This document shows positions 1-6,495 of a stretch of 10,060 nucleotides of DNA, piece after piece. Position 1 is the stretch's first letter; each line of letters starts with the position of its first letter. The stretch covers positions 1 to 10,060 of the forward strand of contig CALLDA010000155.1 in NCBI GenBank assembly GCA_937998635.1. The letters are read 5' to 3'. The notes below the pieces were generated by a model that was not told the origin of the DNA, searched no databases, and saw nothing but the letters and a program-made list of their open reading frames with translations. Position numbers and translations under genes: made by a program. The DNA is from an uncultured Pseudomonadales bacterium. GTDB taxonomy: Bacteria > Pseudomonadota > Gammaproteobacteria > Pseudomonadales > Porticoccaceae.

Positions 1-59
1 GATTTAATCCATTCGGATGAGGGTTGAGCGCGGTGTTCAAGGGTCTTGGTGTAGGTCAT
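1..59 (-). CDS. possible 5' end of a gene running off the left edge
   Basis: An ATG at 57-59 on the minus strand opens a frame of 19 codons (beginning MTYTKTLEHRAQ) that stays open to the window edge. It lies 93 bp downstream of the DUF7064-like gene and on the same strand, so it could be the next gene of that transcription unit. I do not recognise the residues. The ribosome binding site is poor, with only a GAG about 3 nt before the ATG. A short frame from an upstream ATG at 89-91 (MAIINKIPER) ends with a TGA that overlaps this ATG. The frame is too short to separate from chance. Confidence 0.15.
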   Translation of the reverse strand, partial: MTYTKTLEHRAQPSSEWIK

Positions 60-152
60 CGCTCAGGTATCTTATTTATTATCGCCATGGCTGCGTATGC
101 AGACCTCGAGAATAGTGGGCCTTAAATCGACCCTGTTTCGATAGCCAGGAGG

Positions 153-1082
153 TTAATTGCTGCTGACGTCCTGCACCTCGCCCCAGCCGATCACACCATC
201 CATTTCCCAGCGCAAAAATGACTGGGTGGCATAGACGAATGGCCAGGGTTGCCAGGGGTTTGAGGTGAAGGCAGTACCGTTGAGTTTGTGGGTTTTGCCG
301 CGTTTGTCTTCGACTTCCAGTTCCATATATTGATGTAAGTTACCGTTGCGACGGAGTTTGCCGGAACCTTTGGTCAGGCCGTATACCTCACTTCCTTCCC
401 GAACGTAGCCATGGACAATGGCAGAGTAATCATTGATATCGTCTGGGTTAATGGCCCACAGGCAGTGAACGCTGACATCGTTATCGAAATTAGCATTGAG
501 CCAGCAGAAGTTTGCAAACTGATCTTCCTTCCGCTCGCCCCAGCTGTGATCCATGCTCGATACGCAATCGATATCATAGGTCTTGCCATCGATGGTGAAC
601 TTGCCCGTGACGCGGCCGCTTTGATCCCAGTGCCCGGCGTAAGCGGTTGCCGAAACATTGTCATCGGCGGAAGCCGCCAGAGGATCCTGATCCGGATCAT
701 GAATATCGTAGGGTTCCATCAGCGCCTTGTATTGCACGTCGATAGAAACGCCCCGCTGATCATCAAATTTAATGTCGTAGTCCATCACCGGCTTGGTGCA
801 TTTGATGGCCAGGCCATTTCCCAGCTTATAGTCATCAAAGTCGCTATCGGGGAAAGGCAGATGCACCTGATTATTGGAGTAACGCACCTGGTGGGGGGTA
901 TTAGAAAAGCCATCGGTGACCGTGATACTCGACAATACCACCCCGGCATTTTGTCGGGTCAGTACATAGACATTGACGTGAATGGCCTCCTCAGCAACAT
1001 AAAAACCAAAATAATTAGTCTCCGCCCAGTAGTGGTCGTCGGACGTTGGGGTGTGAAAGTACATGTCTTTTTCGGTGATCAT
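153..1082 (-). CDS. DUF7064/CrtC-like lipocalin-fold protein
   Basis: A 309-residue protein of unknown function. It resembles the DUF7064/DUF7065 proteins, which share the double-lipocalin fold of carotenoid 1,2-hydratase (CrtC, hydroxyneurosporene synthase). The visible signatures are an N-terminal aromatic patch at residues 19-28 (YW..TNYFGF), a central MDHSWGER motif at 178-185 that is the hallmark of this group, and a C-terminal glycine/tryptophan strand (RWEMDGVIGWGEV, 291-303). There is no signal peptide or membrane segment, so it is probably cytoplasmic. The start is supported by GAGGAG five bases before the ATG. Relatives often lie among acyl-CoA and steroid or terpenoid catabolism genes, which fits the dehydrogenases nearby; a hydratase or ligand-binding role is inference. 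An inverted repeat about 45-65 bp upstream of the start may control it. The family call is fairly firm; the function is unknown. Confidence 0.75.
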   Translation of the reverse strand: MITEKDMYFHTPTSDDHYWAETNYFGFYVAEEAIHVNVYVLTRQNAGVVLSSITVTDGFSNTPHQVRYSNNQVHLPFPDSDFDDYKLGNGLAIKCTKPVMDYDIKFDDQRGVSIDVQYKALMEPYDIHDPDQDPLAASADDNVSATAYAGHWDQSGRVTGKFTIDGKTYDIDCVSSMDHSWGERKEDQFANFCWLNANFDNDVSVHCLWAINPDDINDYSAIVHGYVREGSEVYGLTKGSGKLRRNGNLHQYMELEVEDKRGKTHKLNGTAFTSNPWQPWPFVYATQSFLRWEMDGVIGWGEVQDVSSN

Positions 1083-1126
1083 GGGTGCTCCTCATTGCTT
1101 TTAATAGTCTTTATTAGTGAATGGTA

Positions 1127-1149
1127 TTTAGACTGATTATCAGTCAAAA
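1127..1149. promoter_or_regulatory. palindromic operator candidate upstream of the DUF7064-like gene
   Basis: The core GACTGATTATCAGTC (1131-1145) is a perfect inverted repeat with 7-bp arms around one central base. After one mismatched pair, three further A/T pairs extend the symmetry to 1127-1149. On the minus strand the core contains TTGACT (-35-like) and GATAAT (-10-like), neither with a good partner at 17 bp. It lies 45-67 bp upstream of the ATG. The size and symmetry suit a TetR- or GntR-type dimer, but no regulator gene is in the window. Confidence 0.45.
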
Positions 1150-1270
1150 ATAAAGTCTTCTTTTCAGCCAAAAGAGCAAAGCGCCCATTATTTTGTCTCA
1201 CGGTCATCTTCCGCTACGAGCATGCAGTTAGTCGCTCGCGCAGTAGGGACCTTGGTAAGGGTTGGTTTTG

Positions 1271-1303
1271 CGGTTTGAAATGGGCGAAGCCCGGTTTGAA
1301 ATG
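1271..1303. repeat. 12-bp direct repeat flanking a small hairpin
   Basis: CGGTTTGAAATG occurs at 1271-1282 and again at 1292-1303, exactly 21 bp apart. Between the copies on the minus strand is GGGCTTCGCCC, a short hairpin with a CTTCG-type loop followed by ATTT. It lies about 75-110 bp past the stop of the DUF5610-like gene, so it could be a weak terminator for that gene. The U-tract is too short for a confident call. Confidence 0.35.
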
Positions 1304-1378
1304 CCAGAGTTAATTGGCAAGAGGCAATTGATAAGGGGATCCGGACAATCCAGGGGGGTAGGGGCTGTCAGTTGGAAG

Positions 1379-2017
1379 TTATTGGCTAACGATCAGCTCT
1401 TCCGGGGCTTGCTCCTCCACATCGATGGTATCGGTCACAGCATCGGTGGTATTAGTCAGCCTATCGACAAAGGCGGTGAGTTTTTCCTGAATCAGCTGGT
1501 AGGTGGCATAGAGACTGTCTTCATTTTCGCTTTCGAGAACTGCCGCAGCCTCGAGGATGCTTCGAGCTTCTGCGAAGCCCTCGTCAATGCCGATGCTGAT
1601 CAGGGAGATAAATTGCGTCAGCTGATCTTCCAAACTGAGTTCAGGATTGGTTTCCTGAAACGCGCCAAAGGCAATGGTGCCTGCAGTAACAACTTGTTCG
1701 GCAGTTGTTTCTGGGCTGTTTTCAGACTCGGAAACAGTGGGTGCCTGGACCGGAGGAATACCTAATTCAGCAGACTCCAGTACCCTGTTAACGCCCACTA
1801 CAGCGGTTTGCGAGACCAGTGCCAGGGAGTTTTGCGGGTCTCCAATGGTGATAGAAACATTGCCATCTGCGGCTGTTGGGTCGCTGGGCCCATCTTTTTT
1901 TGAGTGCGCTAAGGTTGAAACTTGAGCGCCGAAAACCCCGCCGCGTTTATCCACACTAGCATCTCGCGCCATGTCACTAATCGATTTCCCAAAGGCTCCC
2001 GAATTGGTAATGTCCAT
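1379..2017 (-). CDS. DUF5610-like protein, likely in the flagellar (FliA) regulon
   Basis: A 212-residue protein without signal peptide or membrane segment. Residues 1-60 are polar and probably disordered; they include GKSISDMAR (10-18) and GAQVSTLAH (30-38), short amphipathic segments. Residues 60-188 are more ordered and helical, with DEGFAEARSIL (145-155) and TYQLIQEKLTAF (172-183), which I recognise as the pattern of the DUF5610 family of marine gammaproteobacteria. An acidic tail ends the protein. The start is well supported: AGGAG lies six bases before the ATG. The gene stands alone, with its own upstream element matching the sigma-28 consensus. That suggests production with late flagellar or chemotaxis genes although none is in the window. 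The biochemical role is unknown. The gene is real with high confidence; the family name is moderately sure. Confidence 0.7.
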   Translation of the reverse strand: MDITNSGAFGKSISDMARDASVDKRGGVFGAQVSTLAHSKKDGPSDPTAADGNVSITIGDPQNSLALVSQTAVVGVNRVLESAELGIPPVQAPTVSESENSPETTAEQVVTAGTIAFGAFQETNPELSLEDQLTQFISLISIGIDEGFAEARSILEAAAVLESENEDSLYATYQLIQEKLTAFVDRLTNTTDAVTDTIDVEEQAPEELIVSQ

Positions 2018-2051
2018 GATTTTCTCCTAATGATGGCTAGCTGGTTTAACG

Positions 2052-2078
2052 TTATCGACTATAGCAGAAGATTCTTTA
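2052..2078 (-). promoter_or_regulatory. putative sigma-28 (FliA) promoter for the DUF5610-like gene
   Basis: Read on the minus strand, the sequence is TAAAGAAT, an 11-base spacer, then GTCGATAA. The enterobacterial FliA consensus is TAAAGTTT-N11-GCCGATAA, so the match is 6 of 8 in the -35 box and 7 of 8 in the -10 box with exactly the expected spacing. Transcription would begin near 2045, leaving about 28 nt of leader containing the AGGAG ribosome binding site of the gene starting at 2017. No competing sigma-70 promoter is evident in this stretch. Confidence 0.6.
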
Positions 2079-2238
2079 GTATATTTTTCGCGGAAAGATA
2101 CATTTCTTTGTTATAGGGAAATTTTTTTATTCGGAGATTGGTAATAACTAGCCGCAAATCTATCTGGTGAGCATTGGTCTATGCAAAGGTATAAGAAAAA
2201 CCGTAAGCAAGGGTGGTAAGTAAGGGTTAAAGGCATAA

Positions 2239-2266
2239 GTCACCTGGCAAATGTCACTGGTCAAAT
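2239..2266. repeat. imperfect 14-bp tandem duplication
   Basis: GTCACCTGGCAAAT (2239-2252) is followed at once by GTCACTGGTCAAAT (2253-2266); they differ by a one-base shift. It lies in the 297-bp gap between the end of the dehydrogenase operon and the sigma-28 promoter. Nothing else recognisable is in that part of the gap. It may be chance or a pair of binding sites. Confidence 0.25.
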
Positions 2267-2314
2267 ATAGCTGCTCAATAGAGGCTTACTGGGTTGCAGT
2301 TTGTTCTAACTTTA

Positions 2315-3469
2315 TTAAAACCCACTGAGCTGAGCAAAACGTTCCCGATGATAGGTGCTATCCCCGAGCGTCATCTCCGCCACTCGCGCACGTTTCATAA
2401 ACAGGCCGATATCTTCTTCATCGGTCATGCCAATACCGCCAAACATCTGAATTGATTCTCGACCAATCAGGTTAGCAGCGTCCGATGTTCTTGCCTTTGC
2501 AGCGCTGATGAGCAGGATGGCATCATGACTCTTGTTATCAATGGCTCGAAGCGCTGCCATGGTCATTGAGATCGCGTGTTCGCGTTCGCAGAACATGTCT
2601 GCGGCACGGTGTTTAAGGGCCTGGAAGGTACCGATCAGTGCGCCAAATTGCTGGCGGGTTTTCAGGTATTCCAGAGTCCGCTCAAAAGCCTCTGACATGA
2701 TGCCGACCAGTTCGGCATTGAGTCCGGCGATGGCGCAATCAAAAACCGGTTCCAGTATGTCCGCGGCTTTGCCCACCTCGCCGATGACTTGCTCAGCCGA
2801 TGCTTCTGTGCCGTTAAATTCGATCAAGGCAGCGTTGCGGCTATCGAGCACCTTTAGTTCGGTAATGCTGACGCCTTTTGCAGCGGGGTCGACGAGGAAT
2901 AAAGTAAGGCCGTCCCTATCGCCGCTTGAGCCTGAGGTGCGGGTCAATACGACGAGCTGATCCGCGCCGTAAGCATCCAGTACAAAGCGCTTTTCGCCGC
3001 TTATCTGAAAGCCCTCAGCAGTGGCGTCGGCACGGGTACTGATCTGCCAGGGTGAAAAGCGACCGCTTTCCTGAAAGGCCAGCGCCAGTACTTTTTCGCC
3101 TGCACAGATTCCCGGTAACCAGCTTTGTTTCTGGTCTTCGTTACCACCCCGCAAAATGGTGTTGCCTGCTAGCAGGACCGTAGACACAAAAGGCTGGGCA
3201 GCCAGGGCGCGACCCAGTTCTTCGAGCACAATACCCAGTTCGGCATAGCCGAGACCGAGGCCACCGTATTGCTCCGGGAAGATAATGCCGGTCCAGCCCA
3301 GTTCGGCCATTTGTTGCCAGTGATCCCGCGAATAGCGCAGTGCTGTGTCACTACCAGGGTATGTGCCATCGCGGTGCTGCCGAACCTGATCGACAGCAAA
3401 AGTCCCAGCGACAAATTCGCGGGCTGAGTTTTTCAGCAATTGCTGTTCTTCGGTGAGAACCAGTGCCAT
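2315..3469 (-). CDS. acyl-CoA dehydrogenase, partner subunit without evident catalytic base
   Basis: A 384-residue flavoprotein of the acyl-CoA dehydrogenase superfamily. The N-terminal helical domain includes GIIFPEQYGGLGLGYAELG (61-79). The middle beta domain runs about 125-235, and the C-terminal helical domain carries RQQFG (272-276) and IQMFGGIGMTDEEDIGLF (340-357), residues that normally contact FAD of the neighbouring subunit. It differs from ordinary members: the usual E-G-T-x-E-I-Q segment near the C-terminus is replaced by LGDSTYHRERFA (368-379), and the region aligned to the alternative ER position reads AIAGLNAEL (246-254). This is the pattern of the non-catalytic or half-site subunits (FadE27-like) of heteromeric steroid-side-chain dehydrogenases. 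It is second in a two-gene operon, 65 bp after its partner; AGGA lies nine bases before its ATG. The substrate is unknown. Confidence 0.88.
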   Translation of the reverse strand: MALVLTEEQQLLKNSAREFVAGTFAVDQVRQHRDGTYPGSDTALRYSRDHWQQMAELGWTGIIFPEQYGGLGLGYAELGIVLEELGRALAAQPFVSTVLLAGNTILRGGNEDQKQSWLPGICAGEKVLALAFQESGRFSPWQISTRADATAEGFQISGEKRFVLDAYGADQLVVLTRTSGSSGDRDGLTLFLVDPAAKGVSITELKVLDSRNAALIEFNGTEASAEQVIGEVGKAADILEPVFDCAIAGLNAELVGIMSEAFERTLEYLKTRQQFGALIGTFQALKHRAADMFCEREHAISMTMAALRAIDNKSHDAILLISAAKARTSDAANLIGRESIQMFGGIGMTDEEDIGLFMKRARVAEMTLGDSTYHRERFAQLSGF

Positions 3470-3534
3470 AAGGTATTTTCCTGTGGCGCGCAGGCGTCAG
3501 CGTGGCGCTGCCATGCCTAAGCTAGTTAATAAAA

Positions 3535-4719
3535 TTATTCGGGTAGGTCGAGGACGCGCTTGGCGATCACATTGCGCTGGATTTCGTTAGTGCCGCCTTC
3601 GATGGAGTTACCCTTGGCGCGCAGCCATTGTCGCGTGGTACGCATCGCCGCCGGGGTAAAGCCCGGGCCTTCCCAGCCGATGCCATCGGCGCCCCGCATA
3701 CTGATCATCAACTCGTGACGACGGGTGGTTAACTCGCTGCCGTAGAGCTTCAGCATCGAGGCGATATGGCCTCCGCTCTGACCGGCTCTGGCTTCATCGG
3801 CGCTACGACTCATGGTAGTGCGCAATGCCAGGCTATCCAGCTCACACTGGGCTACCTGGGTGCGAATGCCTGGGTCGGCAATACGGCCGAGATCATCTGT
3901 GCCCATTTCCTGCGCGGCTAACTCCGGCAAAGTTAGTGCCCGCCGAGCATCGCCTCGACCAATTGAACCCAGGGCCTGACGCTCGTGCTGGAGCAGTTGT
4001 TTTGCCAGCGTCCAACCCTGACCAAGGTGGCCCATTAAATTTTCTTTGGGCACCCGGACATCATCGAAAAATGTCTGACAAAAAGCCGAGGGGCCGCTGA
4101 TCAGGCGAATAGGCGATACGGAAATACCCGGTGTTTTCATGTCAATCAGCAAAAAACTGATGCCCTCGTGTTTCGAGGCTTCGGGATCCGTGCGCACCAG
4201 ACAAAACATCCAGTCGGCATCGTCGGCGTGGGAGGTCCAGATTTTCTGGCCATTAACAACAAACTCCTCGCCGATCAATTCTGCCCGTGTCGACAGGCTG
4301 GCCAGGTCAGAACCAGAGCCGGGCTCGCTGTAGCCCTGGCACCAGAAGCATTCGTTACGGGCTATTTTGGATAAATGCTGACTTTTCTGTTCCGGCGTGC
4401 CGTGCTCAAGCAATACCGGCCCCAGTAAAGATAAACCGGCGCTGATGGGTATCGCCCGCACTTTCGCGCGACGTTGTTCCTGAGACAGAATGCGGGCCTG
4501 GTCAGCCGAAAAACCTGCACCACCGTATTCTTTTGGCCAGGTCGGCGCCAGCAGGCCTTGCTCAGCCATGCGTTGCAACCAGGCTTGTTCGTAGGGTTTG
4601 GATTGCCGTGGATCCTGGCCATCAGCGCCAGGTGCCTGGCGAAGTTCGGCCGGATAGTTTTGCTCTATCCAGTCGCTGACAATAATGCGGAATTTGTCGG
4701 GGTCATTTTCTGTATTCAT
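3535..4719 (-). CDS. acyl-CoA dehydrogenase, catalytic subunit candidate
   Basis: A 394-residue FAD-dependent enzyme that would introduce an alpha,beta double bond into an acyl-CoA and pass electrons to electron-transferring flavoprotein. PTWPKEYGGAGFS (59-71) marks the N-terminal domain. YSEPGSGSDLASL (130-142) and the nearby KIWTSHA (159-165) are the flavin and substrate loops. LQHERQALG (243-251) carries E246 at the position used as base by isovaleryl-type members. IEGGTNEIQRNVIAKRVL (373-390) is the C-terminal signature, with E374 as another candidate base. It is first in the operon with the degenerate dehydrogenase, and the two probably form a heteromer like FadE26/FadE27 of mycobacteria or the Scd1A/B type of bile-salt degraders. 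The ATG has no clear Shine-Dalgarno sequence, yet no better start exists downstream. A short hairpin (CAGCG-TGG-CGCTG, 3498-3510) lies between the two genes. Confidence 0.9.
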   Translation of the reverse strand: MNTENDPDKFRIIVSDWIEQNYPAELRQAPGADGQDPRQSKPYEQAWLQRMAEQGLLAPTWPKEYGGAGFSADQARILSQEQRRAKVRAIPISAGLSLLGPVLLEHGTPEQKSQHLSKIARNECFWCQGYSEPGSGSDLASLSTRAELIGEEFVVNGQKIWTSHADDADWMFCLVRTDPEASKHEGISFLLIDMKTPGISVSPIRLISGPSAFCQTFFDDVRVPKENLMGHLGQGWTLAKQLLQHERQALGSIGRGDARRALTLPELAAQEMGTDDLGRIADPGIRTQVAQCELDSLALRTTMSRSADEARAGQSGGHIASMLKLYGSELTTRRHELMISMRGADGIGWEGPGFTPAAMRTTRQWLRAKGNSIEGGTNEIQRNVIAKRVLDLPE

Positions 4720-4882
4720 GGATTAAAGTCTAAAATAAATTATGAGCCAGATTCTAACGTGCCGTGGTGCAAAGTGTAATATGTTATTTTTTCTCGATTA
4801 GGTTTCGGCCTTACACCACCCTTTTCCGTGCAGCTTACGTGCGGGCTTATGTCTAGGCTAAGGTGCCGCCACGAGGTAAACA
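4720..4882. other. divergent intergenic region between dehydrogenase operon and DUF4344 gene
   Basis: These 163 bp must hold the promoters of both flanking units. On the plus strand TTCTAA (4752-4757) and TGTAAT (4775-4780) are 17 bp apart, a weak sigma-70 candidate that would give a leader of roughly 95 nt for the DUF4344 gene. On the minus strand a CATAAT hexamer near 4740 resembles a -10 box but lacks a -35 partner. The part from about 4800 to 4870 is GC-rich with partial self-complementarity; I cannot assign it. Confidence 0.3.
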
Positions 4883-5866
4883 ATGCGTTTCAGCGCACTC
4901 ATCTGGTTTTTGATATCAATCTTGCCCGGTGGCGCACTTGCGGGCAGTGAAACGAATTCAGCTGAGTTTCCAGAAGAAGCTGTTCTCGAAGCAGCCGTTC
5001 CAGAAGCAGCCAGCCCAGAAGTAGGCCGATTTTTTGTGCTGGCCAATCTTGAATTCACCCTGCTCCATGAATTCAGCCATATGTTGATCGAGGAATTAAA
5101 ATTACCCGTGCTCGGCAGCGAAGAGGATGCGGCGGATCGCATAGCGATAATTGTCATGCTCAAGGCGCGTCAGCATCAGTCAGCAGAAGAGGTTATTCCC
5201 TGGTTGTTTGCCGTGGCAGGGGATTGGTACACCGAGTGGGAGCTAAAGGACAGGTCGTCAGGCAAGATCGATTACTGGGATAACCATCACCTGGAAATTC
5301 AGCGCTTTCATAATATTGTGTGTTTGATTTACGGCGGGAAGGTCGAATTACTGGAAGACCTGATGGATACCGAAATATTGCCTTTTGAGCGAGCGATGAG
5401 CTGTGAGGCGGAATATCGGCAGGCTGATCACGCGGTCCAGTGGTTGCTCGATACCAACGGTCATTCGGGCAAAATTATGGCTACCGGCGAACAGTTTACG
5501 GTGACTTATGAGCAGCCCATTGAAGGACAGAATGAGCTTATGTTTGATTTACTCCAGAGCTCACGGGTGGCTGAAAAACTGGTCGCTGCCCTGTCTGCTC
5601 GTTTTAGTTTGCCACGGCCGATCAGTGTTGAATTTGATAATTGTGTTTCCGAGCCCGATGCATACTGGCATTCGCCTACGGCATCGGTGACGGTGTGCTA
5701 CGAGTTGCTCGGCCACTTTCTTAACATGGCTGAATACCGGCAAAAAAACTCGCCGAGAGCCTGCAATATTCCATCTTTACGCAAATATATGGGTGCGCGT
5801 TTACGTTGTAATGACAGCGACGAGAGTGGGCAGAACGAGGAGAGTGAGGGCGAAGCAAAAAAATAA
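4883..5866 (+). CDS. secreted DUF4344 putative zinc metallopeptidase
   Basis: A 327-residue exported protein. Residues 1-20 form a signal peptide ending in ALA, followed by a short Ala/Glu/Pro-rich linker with repeated EAAVPEAA-like units (32-45). The core is recognisable as DUF4344: LHEFSHMLIEELKLPVLG (61-78) contains the HExxH zinc site (H62, E63, H66), and EEDAADRIA (80-88) supplies an acidic candidate third ligand. Further conserved stretches are HHLEIQRFHNIVCLIYG (135-151), CVSEPDAYW (254-262) and TVCYELLGH (270-278). The C-terminal tail is acidic and low in complexity. Cysteines at 147, 174, 254, 272, 294 and 309 could form disulfides in the periplasm. GAGGT about six bases before the ATG supports the start. 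It is the only plus-strand gene, divergent from the dehydrogenases, so a link to their pathway is unproven. Protease activity and substrate are inferred from the motif only. Confidence 0.85.
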   Translation: MRFSALIWFLISILPGGALAGSETNSAEFPEEAVLEAAVPEAASPEVGRFFVLANLEFTLLHEFSHMLIEELKLPVLGSEEDAADRIAIIVMLKARQHQSAEEVIPWLFAVAGDWYTEWELKDRSSGKIDYWDNHHLEIQRFHNIVCLIYGGKVELLEDLMDTEILPFERAMSCEAEYRQADHAVQWLLDTNGHSGKIMATGEQFTVTYEQPIEGQNELMFDLLQSSRVAEKLVAALSARFSLPRPISVEFDNCVSEPDAYWHSPTASVTVCYELLGHFLNMAEYRQKNSPRACNIPSLRKYMGARLRCNDSDESGQNEESEGEAKK

Positions 5867-5877
5867 TTAATTGCTCC

Positions 5878-6432
5878 CTAAAATGAAGAGCCAGACTGGT
5901 TTAGAAATTCAATTTCTTCGGGATTTGACGAGCGACCCAGTATTTTATTCCGATGGGGATAGCGGCCGAAACGATCAATAATGGCTTTGTGTTGAAGTTC
6001 GGAACGCAGGTTTTGCTCCAGTCCCGGTTCGCTGAATAATTTAACTGCTAGCTCATGGATATACTGGGATTCGCTGTGCATAAAAGGCATGTATAAGAAG
6101 GCTTTGTGCTGGGGTGATAAATTTTTCTGCACATTTAAAGCAATGGCTTGTTGAGCCAGCACCAGGGCCAGGGAATCCTGTGCAAAAGCCTGTGCCGAGT
6201 CACGGTATAAATTCCTCGAAAACTGATCGAGGACAATAATTTCGGCGAGACAACCCAAAGATTGTTTACGCCATTCATGGAGTTCACAGCGGGCAGCAGC
6301 TTTGTGTAGCTTTGTAAATCGTTGGGCGATTAGTTGGTCAAGCCCAGGATCTTTTCGCCACCATTGGGCGGGGCTGAGTTCATTAAACCAAAAATTAATA
6401 ACTACCTGTCCGTCTTCAGAAGAGGTTTTCAC
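5878..6432 (-). CDS. DUF924 family protein
   Basis: A 184-residue cytoplasmic protein matching DUF924 over its full length. Conserved blocks are VINFWFNELSPAQWW (11-25), LAEIIVLDQFSRNLYR (62-77), FLYMPFMHSES (112-122) and RFGRYPHRNKILGR (154-167). The family is all-helical and TPR-like, and its function is unknown. The start is GTG, the first possible initiation codon after an upstream in-frame stop; no Shine-Dalgarno sequence is close to it. A hairpin at 6444-6474 sits 12 bases upstream, between this gene and the DUF1302 gene 63 bp away on the same strand, so expression may be partly uncoupled from that operon. The gene converges on the DUF4344 gene with only 11 bp between the stop codons. 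The family call is secure; the role is unknown. Confidence 0.9.
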   Translation of the reverse strand: MKTSSEDGQVVINFWFNELSPAQWWRKDPGLDQLIAQRFTKLHKAAARCELHEWRKQSLGCLAEIIVLDQFSRNLYRDSAQAFAQDSLALVLAQQAIALNVQKNLSPQHKAFLYMPFMHSESQYIHELAVKLFSEPGLEQNLRSELQHKAIIDRFGRYPHRNKILGRSSNPEEIEFLNQSGSSF

Positions 6433-6443
6433 GGCTATTACGA

Positions 6444-6474
6444 AAGCCCTGGATTGTTAACAAGCTCAGGGCTT
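6444..6474 (-). terminator. stem-loop after the DUF1302 gene, weak terminator or leader hairpin
   Basis: Perfect 8-bp arms AAGCCCTG (6444-6451) and CAGGGCTT (6467-6474) enclose a 15-base loop that itself contains the palindrome TTGTTAACAA. On the minus strand the stem ends in TTTCG, so the U-tract is short. It begins 22 bp after the DUF1302 stop and ends 12 bp before the GTG of the DUF924 gene. It may attenuate read-through or mask the DUF924 start. Confidence 0.5.
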
Positions 6475-6495
6475 ATCGCTGGTTGGGGGTAGACT

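Noticed and set aside
411..1136. A 241-codon plus-strand open frame.
   Set aside because: It is the antisense shadow of the DUF7064-like gene, whose minus-strand product has recognisable motifs and a good ribosome binding site.
1262..1765. A 167-codon plus-strand open frame.
   Set aside because: It overlaps the DUF5610-like gene in antisense, has no ribosome binding site and no recognisable family.
2167..2220. A short plus-strand peptide frame (MQRYKKNRKQGW).
   Set aside because: Twelve codons, no ribosome binding site, and located in an otherwise featureless gap.
4800..4870. On the minus strand the GC-rich block (AAGGGTGGTGTAAGG and surroundings) recalls the segment that follows the ORF of group II introns.
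   Set aside because: No domain V hairpin, no reverse transcriptase remnant and no intron boundary could be found; the likeness is short and from memory.
5860..5885. A T-rich run between the convergent DUF4344 and DUF924 genes as a bidirectional terminator.
   Set aside because: Only AATTAATT self-complementarity is present, with no GC-rich stem.
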